DNA of 64,000 nucleotides, taken from Acinetobacter tjernbergiae DSM 14971 = CIP 107465 (GTDB lineage: Bacteria > Pseudomonadota > Gammaproteobacteria > Pseudomonadales > Moraxellaceae). Both the position numbers and the translations under genes were made by a program. This document shows, piece after piece, positions 28,113 through 37,745 of the stretch (its first letter is position 1; every line of letters starts with the position of its first letter). The notes under the pieces are model-generated. The model saw nothing but the letters and a program-made list of their open reading frames with translations, was not told the origin of the DNA and did not search any database. Where the stretch lies: contig NZ_KB894355.1 in NCBI RefSeq assembly GCF_000374425.1, forward strand, positions 62,001 to 126,000, read 5' to 3'.

Positions 28113-28119
28113 TCTTAGA

Positions 28120-28151
28120 AAAGACAGGAAGGCTATTTTACCTTCCTGCTT
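28120..28151 (-). terminator. Terminator between convergent genes
   Basis: CAGGAAGG (28125-28132) pairs with CCTTCCTG (28141-28148); on the minus strand it is followed by TCTTTTC. Confidence 0.65.
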
Positions 28152-28165
28152 ACTGACTACCTTAA

Positions 28166-28831
28166 TTATGCATTTACCATCAAAGCGGCAAAAATTCCCA
28201 TTGCAAGTATATAAAATACGATCGGTAATCCCAAAAACCAAAGCTTTGCCCAAGCATTGGTCTTAAATACCGATGTTGCTGCTCGATAACTCACCCAACA
28301 CGACCAAAACATAAAAGGTAATGCCACAAAATTCAGAATTGATGAGTTTTGATAGGCATCAAGATAATTGCTATACATCAATGTCTGTAGCATCGTGACG
28401 ATAATAACAGGTAAGGTCGCAACCAATCCTTGCAAAGCCCAAACATGTCGAGCCAGTTGTGGATCTGCGTCTTTTACACCTGAAAATTGTAAACGCTTTT
28501 TATACCACCAACCATGGATAAGCCAAGCAAATACCGCAGTGATTGCTCCCATCCCCAAAACGAGTAACCAATAACTCCACCACGTATCCGTAACATCAAG
28601 CATCATTGATGTGCGATTTCCAACTTCTGCTTTAAGCAAATTTTGATCAACTCGATCCATTACAGCAAACACGCCGATCAAGTAGGCAGCAATCATGATA
28701 CTGCGATGATGATAGACAGCTGCTAAAGAAAAAAACTTTTTGGGTTGAAAGAACAACAACCATAAATTTTGAGGTGCAAATGGTAAAATTTCTTTTTGTT
28801 CCTGTTTATCTAAAGATAATTCAGTATTCAT
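28166..28831 (-). CDS. Yip1-like integral membrane protein
   Basis: 221 residues with about five hydrophobic helices (near 45-63, 85-107, 128-148, 163-183 and 195-215) and a soluble N-terminus. The organisation, and blocks such as WWSYWLLVLGMGAITAVFAWLIHGWWY, are like small YIP1-domain membrane proteins, but I recognise no exact family. Function is unknown. It is convergent with the HopJ gene and divergent from the YcaQ-like gene. Confidence 0.6.
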   Translation of the reverse strand: MNTELSLDKQEQKEILPFAPQNLWLLFFQPKKFFSLAAVYHHRSIMIAAYLIGVFAVMDRVDQNLLKAEVGNRTSMMLDVTDTWWSYWLLVLGMGAITAVFAWLIHGWWYKKRLQFSGVKDADPQLARHVWALQGLVATLPVIIVTMLQTLMYSNYLDAYQNSSILNFVALPFMFWSCWVSYRAATSVFKTNAWAKLWFLGLPIVFYILAMGIFAALMVNA

Positions 28832-29062
28832 ACATACTCTTAATAACTTGTTTTAAAATATTTTATGTTCTAATAATAGCCAATACTGTCATGAAAAAGA
28901 AGTTTCTTTGATCACTTAATAAAATGATACACATTTTCATTTACCACCTCACTGTCGTCAAATATCCCTCCTTTAGTCCAGTGGTTGGGATACTATCAAC
29001 TTCTGGGCTGAACTATGAATCACCAACAACCATGGTTTAAATAAAAATAACGAAGGGAAATC

Positions 29063-30277
29063 ATGTCGATTAAACAAACTGACCTATCCAAAAAACTCAG
29101 ACAAATTACATTAGAAGCGCAAGGACTTATTCAAGAACAAGCATTTGGCTCAGGAAAAGCTGCCGTCCTTTCGGCATTAGAACAGTTAGGTTATATACAA
29201 ATCGACACCCTCTCCGTTGTCACACGGGCACATCATCATACGCTTTGGACACGCATTCCAGATTATCAACCACAATGGCTCGATCAATTGGTCACTGAAC
29301 GCCACATATTTGAATATTGGTTTCATGCTGCATCATATTTGCCAATGCAAGACTTTCGCTTTGCCCTCCCCAAAATGTTAAGCATAAAAAATGGCGAGTC
29401 TCGTTATTATCAGGCAGATACTCAAGTCATGCGTAATGTATATGACAAAATCCGTATCGACGGCCCACAAAAATCCAGAGCGTTTGAAAGTTTAAGTAAA
29501 AACAACGGCAGTTGGTGGAATTGGAAGCCGACCAAAATCGCGCTTGAGCAGCTTTTCATGCAAGGGGATTTAATGATCAGCGCCCGAAGTGGAATGGAAA
29601 AAGTATATGATATTCGTGAAAGGGTGCTTCCTAACACCGTCAATACAACACCACCCACAGCATTAGAATATGCTGAATATCTAGTTAGAAAATATCTTAG
29701 AGCATATGGTTTTACGACCATGAAACAAATGACACATTTGCAAACTGGTTCAGTATTACGCAAAAATATTGAAACAATCCTCAATCAAATGCTTGAGGAC
29801 AACATCATTCAAAAGCTTGTGACGCCTGAGATGCAAATCATCTATGTACTCACAGATCTATTTGAAAAGACCGATGCTACACATCACCCAAAACTTTCCT
29901 TGCTCTCACCTTTTGACAACTCAATTATTCATCGTGAACGAGTCAAAACCTGTTTTGATTTTGATTTTCGCCTTGAATGTTATACCCCTCAGCATAAAAG
30001 AAAATATGGCTACTTTTGTCTGCCTATTTTATTTGGCGATGTGTTTATTGGTCGAGTTGATTGCAAAGCGCATCGTAAAAGTGGTCAATTTGAATTAATT
30101 CATTTACATGTCGAAAATAGACAAATAGATATGGCATTGTGGCTGACACCATTTCTCAACACGCTACATCGTTTTGTGCATTTTAACCAGTGTCAGTCCA
30201 TACATGTCACGCAAATCAGTCCCTCTGAATTATCAGACACGATTCGCGAGTTTATTGAAATGCGTCAGATGATTTAA
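29063..30277 (+). CDS. YcaQ/AlkX-type winged-helix DNA glycosylase family protein
   Basis: 404 residues of the HTH_42 (COG3214) family that includes Streptomyces AlkZ and E. coli YcaQ, glycosylases that unhook interstrand cross-links. The catalytic motif in E. coli YcaQ is Gln-hydrophobic-Asp; here it is QID with Gln46 and Asp48 in LGYIQIDTLSVV. The C-terminal signature LLSPFDNSIIHRERVK, YGYFCLPILFGD and GRVDCKAHR is also present. GAAGGGAA before the ATG is a good ribosome binding site. The gene is not clustered with a secondary-metabolite pathway, fitting the YcaQ branch that acts in general protection. Confidence 0.88.
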   Translation: MSIKQTDLSKKLRQITLEAQGLIQEQAFGSGKAAVLSALEQLGYIQIDTLSVVTRAHHHTLWTRIPDYQPQWLDQLVTERHIFEYWFHAASYLPMQDFRFALPKMLSIKNGESRYYQADTQVMRNVYDKIRIDGPQKSRAFESLSKNNGSWWNWKPTKIALEQLFMQGDLMISARSGMEKVYDIRERVLPNTVNTTPPTALEYAEYLVRKYLRAYGFTTMKQMTHLQTGSVLRKNIETILNQMLEDNIIQKLVTPEMQIIYVLTDLFEKTDATHHPKLSLLSPFDNSIIHRERVKTCFDFDFRLECYTPQHKRKYGYFCLPILFGDVFIGRVDCKAHRKSGQFELIHLHVENRQIDMALWLTPFLNTLHRFVHFNQCQSIHVTQISPSELSDTIREFIEMRQMI

Positions 30278-30352
30278 ACGCTGGAAGTAAAGCCAGAATA
30301 GAAAGAATAAAAATATCAGCGATGACACCACTCTTTTTCTGAATCCTTATTT

Positions 30353-30964
30353 TTAAGGTCTCGATAATTTATGTAAATCCGTGCTTAAACTATAAAAATC
30401 GCCACCCATTTTTCCAACACTGTCGAGCCGCTGCTGATCAATCATCTGACCATCCCACACATGATCATCGACATAAATCGATTTCACATCCAACAACACC
30501 ACTGTTCCACCTGATGGCAGTGAACTGAGTTGAATCACTTCTCTTAAATGGCATTCATAGCGGATAGGCGCATGTTTTACTGCCAAGGCCGCAACAGTAT
30601 GACTGGATTCAGACTCAATCTGCGCAAACTCAAACTCACTTTGTTCTGCTGCGAGTAAGGCACAGGATAGATTCATTTTCTCAAGCAATTGTGAATTGAC
30701 AATATGAACCGCACATTGTTTGGTCTCGATTAAATTTCTCAAAGTATCTTTATCTTGCCCATGTTTTGGGTTGACTTGCGAATACCAGAGGATCGGGGGA
30801 TTACAACTCGCCACATTAAAAAATGAATAAGGTGCAATATTGGCAACCCCATCCACAGACAGAGTACTAATCCACGCAATTGGTCGAGGTGTAATGCCAC
30901 CGACCAACAGTCGATAGATTTCATTTGCATCTAAATTTGAAGTTTCAAAAATCATATTTGGCAC
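30353..30964 (-). CDS. Flavin reductase-like (FMN-binding split barrel) protein
   Basis: 203 residues. RLLVGGITPRPIAWISTLSVDG and NIAPYSFFNVASCNPPILWYS are the FMN-binding split-barrel motifs of the flavin_Reduct family (DIM6/NTAB). Members reduce FMN or bind it as oxidoreductases; substrate unknown. The gene is the last in the run trmB-like, BaiN-like flavoprotein, flavin reductase on the minus strand and lies 42 bp after the flavoprotein, so the two flavin proteins may be co-transcribed. Confidence 0.88.
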   Translation of the reverse strand: MPNMIFETSNLDANEIYRLLVGGITPRPIAWISTLSVDGVANIAPYSFFNVASCNPPILWYSQVNPKHGQDKDTLRNLIETKQCAVHIVNSQLLEKMNLSCALLAAEQSEFEFAQIESESSHTVAALAVKHAPIRYECHLREVIQLSSLPSGGTVVLLDVKSIYVDDHVWDGQMIDQQRLDSVGKMGGDFYSLSTDLHKLSRP

Positions 30965-31006
30965 TCAATATTTCAATCATCAAATCACTTTACGAGATCG
31001 TCAGCA

Positions 31007-32203
31007 TTACCGACCTGACTGAATAAAGTGAAACACACCTTCCCCTGCTGCTCGGCCCGTGGCAAAACAAGCCGTCAGTAAATATCCCCCTGTTGGAGCA
31101 TCCCAGTCCAGCATTTCACCACAGCAAAATACATAAGGATTGGATTGCAATTGAAGTTGCGGAGACATTGCGACTTGCTTCACGCCTCCTGCACAGCTAA
31201 TTGCCTCTTCAATTGGACGAAAACCATCAAGCGAAATCTTGAGATGTTTGATCTGCTGTGCCATTTGCTGGGCATCTGACCATAGATGCTTTGCGACGAC
31301 CTCACGCAGTAAATTAATTTTGACATTGTCCAAGCCTGCTTTACGCCAAAGGTTGGTAAGTGACTGCTTTTTATTGCCCTGTAATTTTTTTTCTAATTGT
31401 TCAATATTGAGATCAGGGAGTAAGTCTAGTTGTAATTGTAAGTTTTGCTTTTGGCTCAACTGTGTTCTTAAATCACGTCCCAGTTTATAAATTACCCCAC
31501 TCTCAAAACCATAATGAGTAATGATGATATCACCATGTGTCTTTCGCTCAGATGTAACCCACGCATCAACTCGTTTGAGTGGCTGACCAAAACAATCTTG
31601 CATAAACGGCGACCATTGTTTCAGTACACCTGCATTGCTGGCTTGAAATGGCTCAATTTCATCGCTGGAAAGCCATTGCTGCCAAGCCCCATCACTGCCT
31701 AATTGTGACCATGACACCGCACCACATGCCAAAATAATCGCGTCATAACTTGCTGTGAACTGCTGCGTTTGATTTTCAATCGTGAGTTGATTGTTAGATA
31801 AATTGATACAACGATGGCGATAATGAAATTTCACACCATTCTGAATCAAGCGTTTTAACCAAGCACGAAGTAACGGTGCTGCCTTCATTTCCACAGGAAA
31901 CACACGCCCCGAACTTCCCACATAGGCATCAATACCCAGGCTTCGCATCCAGTTTTGAATCCATTGAGCATCCCATTGTTTCACCCAAGGGCTCAACCAA
32001 TCCGCACGATCATAGCGCTGTACAAAAGTCTCTACCGGTTCAGCATGTGAGATATTTAAACCCGTTTTTCCTGCCATAAGAAACTTACGGGCAGCCGAAG
32101 GTTTTTGTTCGAAGACGTCGATTTCATAATCATATTGGCTCAGCACTTCAGCAGCCATCAAACCCGCTGGGCCTGCACCAATAATCGCAATGCGTTTAGA
32201 CAT
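31007..32203 (-). CDS. BaiN/HI0933-type flavoprotein (NAD(P)/FAD-dependent)
   Basis: 398 residues from the ATG at 32203. The N-terminus MSKRIAIIGAGPAGLMAAE is a classic dinucleotide-binding motif, RKFLMAGKTGLNISH follows, and the C-terminal GGYLLTACFATGRAAGE is the FAD-binding end. This is the HI0933-like family (TIGR03862 type), annotated as flavoproteins of unknown substrate. The longer form to 32251 has an unlikely N-terminal extension; the ATG I chose lies in the last codons of the methyltransferase gene (ATGTCTAA overlap), so the two are coupled. Confidence 0.88.
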   Translation of the reverse strand: MSKRIAIIGAGPAGLMAAEVLSQYDYEIDVFEQKPSAARKFLMAGKTGLNISHAEPVETFVQRYDRADWLSPWVKQWDAQWIQNWMRSLGIDAYVGSSGRVFPVEMKAAPLLRAWLKRLIQNGVKFHYRHRCINLSNNQLTIENQTQQFTASYDAIILACGAVSWSQLGSDGAWQQWLSSDEIEPFQASNAGVLKQWSPFMQDCFGQPLKRVDAWVTSERKTHGDIIITHYGFESGVIYKLGRDLRTQLSQKQNLQLQLDLLPDLNIEQLEKKLQGNKKQSLTNLWRKAGLDNVKINLLREVVAKHLWSDAQQMAQQIKHLKISLDGFRPIEEAISCAGGVKQVAMSPQLQLQSNPYVFCCGEMLDWDAPTGGYLLTACFATGRAAGEGVFHFIQSGR

Positions 32204-32840
32204 CAAGGTTCTCTTGAGTATTCTGCCCTTGCAAAGGTGCAAAATCATCAAAACGGGTTGTATAGCCTTCTGGTTTACGAATGATCAGTTGTTGGCACAA
32301 CTCGCCACGTTCTAAGTACTTAATTTCAAAATGAGTTCGTGCAGAATCTGCTGCAATTCTTTGTTTTTCATACGGTAATTTCCACAGCTCAAGTAACTGC
32401 TGTTCTGCTTCATCAATATATGCAGGGATATTACTTGCGAGCGTAATCGTACCATTGGGCTGAAGGCGAGACAGTAAGAACTCAAAGAATGGCATATTGA
32501 GCCAACGCTGTGCAGGATTATGCGGCTCTGGGTTTGGGTAAAGAATAAAAAATTGTTCCACTTGAGCTGGAAACAAAGCATGTACCACCCACGGCAAGGC
32601 ATCGGCATGTACTGGATGTAAATATTCACGTGGCTCTAGTTGATGCTGCTTTTGCATCGCTACAAACTTTTCTTTGGTTCGTTCAATTGCATACAACGCT
32701 GTGTGCGGATGTTGCCCAGTAAACAATAAGGCATGTTTGCCTTTTCCAGCACCAATTTCGACACAAATCGGTGTATTGGGAATGGCAGTAAAATCACGAG
32801 GCACTTGCATACGTTGTGCTTGAAATTGACGAATCGACAT
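32196..32840 (-). CDS. TrmB-like SAM-dependent methyltransferase
   Basis: 214 residues with the TrmB (PF02390) organisation: SAM-binding VEIGAGKGKHAL, the YAIERTKEK segment, and a C-terminal segment after the FF-ILYPNPEP block. TrmB makes m7G46 in tRNA; however, the catalytic PDPW motif is PNPE here, the KxRHxKRR segment after it is lost, and the protein is shorter than TrmB (about 239). It may be a paralogue with another substrate. It starts a probable operon with the overlapping flavoprotein gene. Symbol withheld because of the divergence. Confidence 0.75.
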   Translation of the reverse strand: MSIRQFQAQRMQVPRDFTAIPNTPICVEIGAGKGKHALLFTGQHPHTALYAIERTKEKFVAMQKQHQLEPREYLHPVHADALPWVVHALFPAQVEQFFILYPNPEPHNPAQRWLNMPFFEFLLSRLQPNGTITLASNIPAYIDEAEQQLLELWKLPYEKQRIAADSARTHFEIKYLERGELCQQLIIRKPEGYTTRFDDFAPLQGQNTQENLDV

Positions 32841-32931
32841 AATCTCATCAAACTATCTAAAAATCGGCATAAGTCTAACAACTCACCTTACTTTTGCCTA
32901 ATCTATTTATTTTATGTTTTAGGAATTTTCT

Positions 32932-33123
32932 ATGCCACGTACATTTCCCTGCCCCCGTTGTGGTGAAGCTAGCACTTGGGAAGCTAATGAATTTCGTCCT
33001 TTTTGCTCAGAACGTTGTAAATTGATCGACCTAGGTGCTTGGGCAAGTGATGAATATAAAGTACCTACTCAAGATGCCCCTCAAGCAGGCTTACAACGCC
33101 AAGAAGATGATTACGAGGACTAA
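32932..33123 (+). CDS. yacG: DNA gyrase inhibitor YacG
   Basis: 63 residues, a zinc-finger protein with Cys7, Cys10, Cys25 and Cys29 (CPRC, then CSERC) and the [15 protein letters not shown] tail. YacG binds GyrB and inhibits its activity. In many proteobacteria it is near coaE and pilD; that context is absent here. It slightly overlaps the end of the convergent MBL-fold gene (33120-33123). Confidence 0.93.
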   Translation: MPRTFPCPRCGEASTWEANEFRPFCSERCKLIDLGAWASDEYKVPTQDAPQAGLQRQEDDYED

Positions 33124-33764
33124 CCTGCCTTGCTTGCAACGAATGGGTTAAATTGCTTTTCATAGCCAATGGTACTGATGGGTCCATGACCTGAAATAAA
33201 TTGAGTTTCATCAGGCAAACTAAAGCATTCTCGTTGAATTGAATCGAGTAATTGCTGATGATTGCCTTTTGGAAAATCAGTACGCCCAATCGAACCTTTG
33301 AACAATACATCACCTGTCCATAGCAAACCATGTTTGGCATTATAGAACATCACATGACCTGGGGTATGACCTGGCGCAAAACGGACTTCAAACTCATCTT
33401 CACCCAGTTTCAACGTTTCTCCACCTTCTAACCACTGATCAACTTTGACAGGTTGTGGGATCGGGAAACCATAGCGTGCTGAGACTTCTTGAATCATATC
33501 AAGCCAAAACTGATCTTCTTTATGCGGCCCAATCACTGGAATATTCCATGTCTCAGCAAGTTCACCCACCGCACCTGCATGATCAAGATGCCCATGCGTT
33601 AACCAAAGTGCTTTAACATGTAAACCGAGTGCTTCTACTTGTTGTTTGAGTACAGCAGCATCGCCACCTGCATCAATCAAAACAGCATCTTTACTTTCAC
33701 TATCCCAAAGAATAGAACAATTTTGGGCAAATGCAGTAACGGGTACAATTTTGACTTGCAACAT
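33120..33764 (-). CDS. MBL-fold hydrolase, glyoxalase II-like (YcbL type)
   Basis: 214 residues. The metal site is [12 protein letters not shown] with His57, His59, Asp61 and His62, a PGHTPGH segment, and [15 protein letters not shown], as in YcbL/GloB-type thioester hydrolases. The protein lacks the C-terminal domain of true glyoxalase II, so it is of the short YcbL type. Cytosolic. It lies 30 bp after hemH on the same strand and is likely co-transcribed with it. Confidence 0.9.
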   Translation of the reverse strand: MLQVKIVPVTAFAQNCSILWDSESKDAVLIDAGGDAAVLKQQVEALGLHVKALWLTHGHLDHAGAVGELAETWNIPVIGPHKEDQFWLDMIQEVSARYGFPIPQPVKVDQWLEGGETLKLGEDEFEVRFAPGHTPGHVMFYNAKHGLLWTGDVLFKGSIGRTDFPKGNHQQLLDSIQRECFSLPDETQFISGHGPISTIGYEKQFNPFVASKAG

Positions 33765-33794
33765 AAAAAACCTCTGGCGAAATAAAACATCAAT

Positions 33795-34811
33795 TTAACG
33801 ATGGGCTAAGGTATGAGTGAGGGCATCAAGATTAGCCTGAACTAGACTGGCAAGCAAATCAATATGCGCTTGATCACTGTTCAAAGCAGGAATATAAGCA
33901 TATTCTCCTCCGCCAGCATGTTGAAACAGTTCTTTATTCTGGATCGCTAGCTCTTCCAATGTTTCTAAACAATCCGCCGAAAATGCAGGACTCAATACTT
34001 GCACTGATTTAACTTTTTGCTCACCCCATTGCTGTAAAATCACATCCGTATATGGCTTCACCCATTCCTGCTTACCAAAGCGAGATTGGAAACTAATAGC
34101 CCATTCATGCTCATGTAAATGCAAGGCCTCAGCCACCAATTTCGCTGTCATGCGACAACGATCAGCATAGGGATCGCCTTTATCCGCATAAGGTTGTGGA
34201 ATCCCATGAAAAGACATCAATAATTTTTCAGCTTTACCATATTTGGTTTGATAATTTAAAACACTATCAGCCAATGCCTGAATAAACATTGGATGTTGAT
34301 AATAATCTTTAATTAACGTGAACCCAGGTAAATGGCGTTGTTTGGGAATCCATTTTGCAACAGCATCATAAAGAGGGGCTGTTGATGTAGCTGAATATTG
34401 CGGAAACAAGGGTAAAAGAATGACATGCTCTTGCGGATCTTTTTCAAGTTGCTCAAAAACAGTATAAATACTCGGTTGCCCATAGGTCATTGCGGCTACA
34501 ACCGTGAGGTCAAATTGATGATTCTCATCTGTTAAGCGTTGTTTAATCAATTGTGTTTGCTCAAGTACGATTTCACGCATCGGAGAATCTTTTGACCACA
34601 CGGAAGCATAAGCCTCAGCCACTCGTTTGGGACGGAATGTCAGGACAAATAAATGTAAAATAATCCACCAAATCGGTTTGGGGATTTCAATGACTCGTGT
34701 ATCTGATAAAAATTGTTTTAAGAATCGGCGTACTGCGGGCACAGTGGCTTCGTCTGGTGTACCTAAATTTGCTAAAATCACAGTCACTTTTGGTTTTGGT
34801 GTAGCTGACAT
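33795..34811 (-). CDS. hemH: Ferrochelatase
   Basis: 338 residues. Inserts ferrous iron into protoporphyrin IX, the last step of heme synthesis. The N-terminus [14 protein letters not shown] and the catalytic [16 protein letters not shown] block with the conserved His are visible, as is the Glu/His-containing [14 protein letters not shown]. Membrane-associated. Within this window it joins hemW and katA as heme-related genes, though not in one operon. The YcbL-type gene follows at 30 bp. Confidence 0.95.
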   Translation of the reverse strand: MSATPKPKVTVILANLGTPDEATVPAVRRFLKQFLSDTRVIEIPKPIWWIILHLFVLTFRPKRVAEAYASVWSKDSPMREIVLEQTQLIKQRLTDENHQFDLTVVAAMTYGQPSIYTVFEQLEKDPQEHVILLPLFPQYSATSTAPLYDAVAKWIPKQRHLPGFTLIKDYYQHPMFIQALADSVLNYQTKYGKAEKLLMSFHGIPQPYADKGDPYADRCRMTAKLVAEALHLHEHEWAISFQSRFGKQEWVKPYTDVILQQWGEQKVKSVQVLSPAFSADCLETLEELAIQNKELFQHAGGGEYAYIPALNSDQAHIDLLASLVQANLDALTHTLAHR

Positions 34812-34880
34812 AGATCGCTTCCGCTATAACTGAATTTCTTCAATTACTTTAGCAGTTTTATCATTATTTTTTAAATGGAA

Positions 34881-35909
34881 TTAATGCATAGTCTTCATTT
34901 GAAAAACTCGATTACTATCTAAAATATTACTTTCCAAGAGCTTCTGACCTTTCTGAGTTAATTGCCATAACATCCGTTGGCGATCATCACGCCCAGTTGG
35001 CATAATCCATTCATTCTGACGCATCTGCATCTTAATCTCATGCAATGCACGAATATTAATTTGCGCACGAGAAACTGCATGCGCTCTTGGCATTTCTACA
35101 CGCGCATCTTCCAAACCTGTTTCATTCAAATATTCATTCATACGTTTAGAAAAATATTCTTCAGGTGTTGGGATCACAAAAGACGAACCCAATACATTGA
35201 GTAATTGTGCCCATGTCATTTTACGAAATGGTTTAACTTCTTTGAAATTACCATCTTGATAAGCATGCATACGATATTCAAATGAATACAGCTCATGCAT
35301 TGAAACCTTAAGCACAGTCGAAATTGGATCAGCTTCGCGACTTCCCATCTCTGTTTCGAGTTGTTTGACTTTGGCACGTAAAGTATCGATCTCATCTTGT
35401 AAAACCTGTGTGTTTTGTGGGCGCACCCACCCTACTACAGGATAACGCTCTAACATTTGTGGCATGTTTGAACGCACCGCAAGTTCTAAATCACGTAAGG
35501 TACGGTAGCTAAAGACTTGGTCAACTTCATGTTGGAGTTGCTTTCTAAATTCTTTAAATTTTTCTTTTAATTCTGGCTTATTGTCATGCAAGTTAGACTC
35601 ACGAGATTCAGGGTCTTCATGCATAAATACAATAACGGGCTTCTGTTTGGTCATCGCATAAATATATTCCAGATGCATATAACCGACACCCGAAACAGAT
35701 TGTTCTCCGTACTGACTACCTAACAAGATCACAACGTAATCACAGTCATCAATCTGACGACGAGCAATCGAAGTACTTAATGGTGTACGTTGTTCTAAGC
35801 CCCATGAAAAGAAACCCATACCCACTAAAGTCTGAGTCAAAACCGCTCGTTCTGGTTGCATTTCATTGCCAGACGTAGAAATAAACACTTGATAACGAGT
35901 ATCTTGCAT
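34881..35909 (-). CDS. DUF4062 protein with coiled coil
   Basis: 342 residues. The N-terminal DUF4062 domain (about 1-105) contains YQVFISTSGNEMQPERAV, CDYVVILLGSQYGE and YIYAMTKQKPVIVF, a Rossmann/TIR-like fold. A coiled coil follows at about 175-195 (DEIDTLRAKVKQLETEM), then a helical C-terminal domain with DNA-binding-like character (SRAQINIRALHEIKMQM). DUF4062 is commonly fused to NTPase or effector domains in defence genes; here it is a stand-alone gene among housekeeping neighbours. Function unknown. Confidence 0.82.
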   Translation of the reverse strand: MQDTRYQVFISTSGNEMQPERAVLTQTLVGMGFFSWGLEQRTPLSTSIARRQIDDCDYVVILLGSQYGEQSVSGVGYMHLEYIYAMTKQKPVIVFMHEDPESRESNLHDNKPELKEKFKEFRKQLQHEVDQVFSYRTLRDLELAVRSNMPQMLERYPVVGWVRPQNTQVLQDEIDTLRAKVKQLETEMGSREADPISTVLKVSMHELYSFEYRMHAYQDGNFKEVKPFRKMTWAQLLNVLGSSFVIPTPEEYFSKRMNEYLNETGLEDARVEMPRAHAVSRAQINIRALHEIKMQMRQNEWIMPTGRDDRQRMLWQLTQKGQKLLESNILDSNRVFQMKTMH

Positions 35910-36009
35910 AGGCTAAGCCCCAATTCACTTATCAATAATTTTAAGCTATTTTGCTTAAATTTTATTAATAGATAACCCAGATAAAACCCCAAATATGGTT
36001 ATACTTTAA

Positions 36010-36891
36010 TCACTTAAGAGTAATATCATCTAAATTTCGAATCGTCCATGTTAGTTGTTCTGGTAGTAGGTGTTTGAGTACTAATGTTAACTCAATCGCA
36101 TTATTACCGCTGACATAACACTCAATACGTGTAATATTATGACTTATTTTGTCACATAATAACCTATTTTTTATCAAAATATATGCAGTTTGTCGTGCGA
36201 CTGCCTGCCCAGAGTCAATTAATCTTAATTTTTCACCAAAAACCTGACGAATCGCATGTTTAAGAAATGGATAATGCGTACAACCCAACACTAAAAAATC
36301 CGCACCCTGAGTCACGACAGGCTGCAAGATTTCTTCCAAAACACTCAAACAACCTTGACTCATTTGCTGCCCAGATTCAACAAAAGGCACCAGTTCTAAA
36401 CTTGTTACAGCTAAAACTTTCACTCCCGCAGGCTCAGCAAATTTCATCACAACATCTTTGATCAACTGACCACGAAATGTTGCTGGTGTTGCAAGCACTG
36501 CGACCACTTTGGACTGTGTCTGAATGACCGCAGGTTTTAATGCTGGAACTAACCCAACGATCGGGAAACGTTCGCCATAATGCTCACGTAAATAATCCAA
36601 ACTAAACGCCGAAGCCGTATTACAAGCAACCACCGCGATTTTACAGCCTTGACGATAAAGCCATTCAATTGCTTGTGCTGTTAATTGACGAATTTCCTGA
36701 TCTGAACGAGCACCATATGGAACATGAGCGGTATCTGCATAATAGAGAATACGTTCATTTGGCAAATGTTGAGCAATTTCTTGTGCAATCGACAATCCGC
36801 CTACTCCCGAATCAAAAACCCCAATCGGTGCATCTGAAGATGCATGCGGCATAGGATTTAATAAGAAAGGTATAGGTTGAATTGCTGTCAT
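36010..36891 (-). CDS. murI: Glutamate racemase
   Basis: 293 residues from the ATG at 36891; starts at 36897 or 36852 are also open, and the conserved part begins at GVFDSGVGGLSIA. Makes D-glutamate for peptidoglycan. The two catalytic cysteines are seen in VACNTASAF and VLGCTHYPF, and YYADTAHVPYG is a family block. The Asp of FDSGVGG binds the substrate. Cytosolic. DUF1285 lies upstream on the same strand. Confidence 0.93.
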   Translation of the reverse strand: MTAIQPIPFLLNPMPHASSDAPIGVFDSGVGGLSIAQEIAQHLPNERILYYADTAHVPYGARSDQEIRQLTAQAIEWLYRQGCKIAVVACNTASAFSLDYLREHYGERFPIVGLVPALKPAVIQTQSKVVAVLATPATFRGQLIKDVVMKFAEPAGVKVLAVTSLELVPFVESGQQMSQGCLSVLEEILQPVVTQGADFLVLGCTHYPFLKHAIRQVFGEKLRLIDSGQAVARQTAYILIKNRLLCDKISHNITRIECYVSGNNAIELTLVLKHLLPEQLTWTIRNLDDITLK

Positions 36892-36934
36892 ACACACATA
36901 AGCACTTGTCTATCTAATCTTTTAAGCTTAAACC

Positions 36935-37558
36935 TCAGGTGCTCAAATGCAAGACCAAATCACCACTTTTTAATGTTAAAACTGTTTCACCTTGTACATT
37001 TTCAGACAAAGAACCGTAGTTCACGAGATGATAAAAACTTTGGCGTTGAATCAACGCATTGATCCCAAAACGGACATGGACATAAGGACGTAACTCCCCC
37101 GCATATTCGCGCATAAAAATAGGATGCTTTTCATCCACAATGATCACATCTTGATTGATTGTTGTCAGTTGCAAATAAAGTTTATTTTCAATCTCAATTT
37201 GATCCACCTGATTGATCAATAAAGGCTCATCTTCAACCTCAATTTCAATTTGCTCAACAGGTGTCTTGAGATAAAATTTACCATCCTCTTTCCATAGCAC
37301 CGTACTAAATAAATCCAATAGCGCTTGTCGCTTGATCAATTGACCTTCGTGCCACCATTCTCCATTGGCTTTTACCTGTAAATTCATCTTGCCACAATGA
37401 TTTGGATGCCATTGGTCTAAAGGTGGGATTGACCTTTTGTGACTTTGCTGTACATCTTTTAAGTATTGTGAAATGTTCATTAAGTTTCTATCATCAGGAA
37501 ACACGATTTTTCCCTGATTTTCTAAAGGGTTTAGTGGAGAATCATTTTCATTTATCAT
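36935..37558 (-). CDS. DUF1285 family protein
   Basis: 207 residues as drawn; a shorter start at 37480 (MNISQYLKD) is also possible. The family signature is IPPLDQWHPNHCGKMNLQVKANGEW followed by FYLKTPVEQIEIEVEDEPLLI. DUF1285 proteins are small soluble beta-rich proteins of unknown function, common in pseudomonads. It is upstream of murI by 43 bp on the same strand and may be co-transcribed with it. Confidence 0.85.
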   Translation of the reverse strand: MINENDSPLNPLENQGKIVFPDDRNLMNISQYLKDVQQSHKRSIPPLDQWHPNHCGKMNLQVKANGEWWHEGQLIKRQALLDLFSTVLWKEDGKFYLKTPVEQIEIEVEDEPLLINQVDQIEIENKLYLQLTTINQDVIIVDEKHPIFMREYAGELRPYVHVRFGINALIQRQSFYHLVNYGSLSENVQGETVLTLKSGDLVLHLST

Positions 37559-37745
37559 AGTTTATGCCTTGCTGACGAGAAAATATGACCGCTCAGCCAA
37601 TTGGCGAGATCAAGGTTTAAAACTATACTATCCCAAACGTTTGCAAGCACAATCATAACATTTGTGTTTGGCAATTCAGAACACTCATGGCAGCGCCGAA
37701 TCGCAATATTACGGTTGCCACCCTTAAAAATATGAGGAGTCCTAC

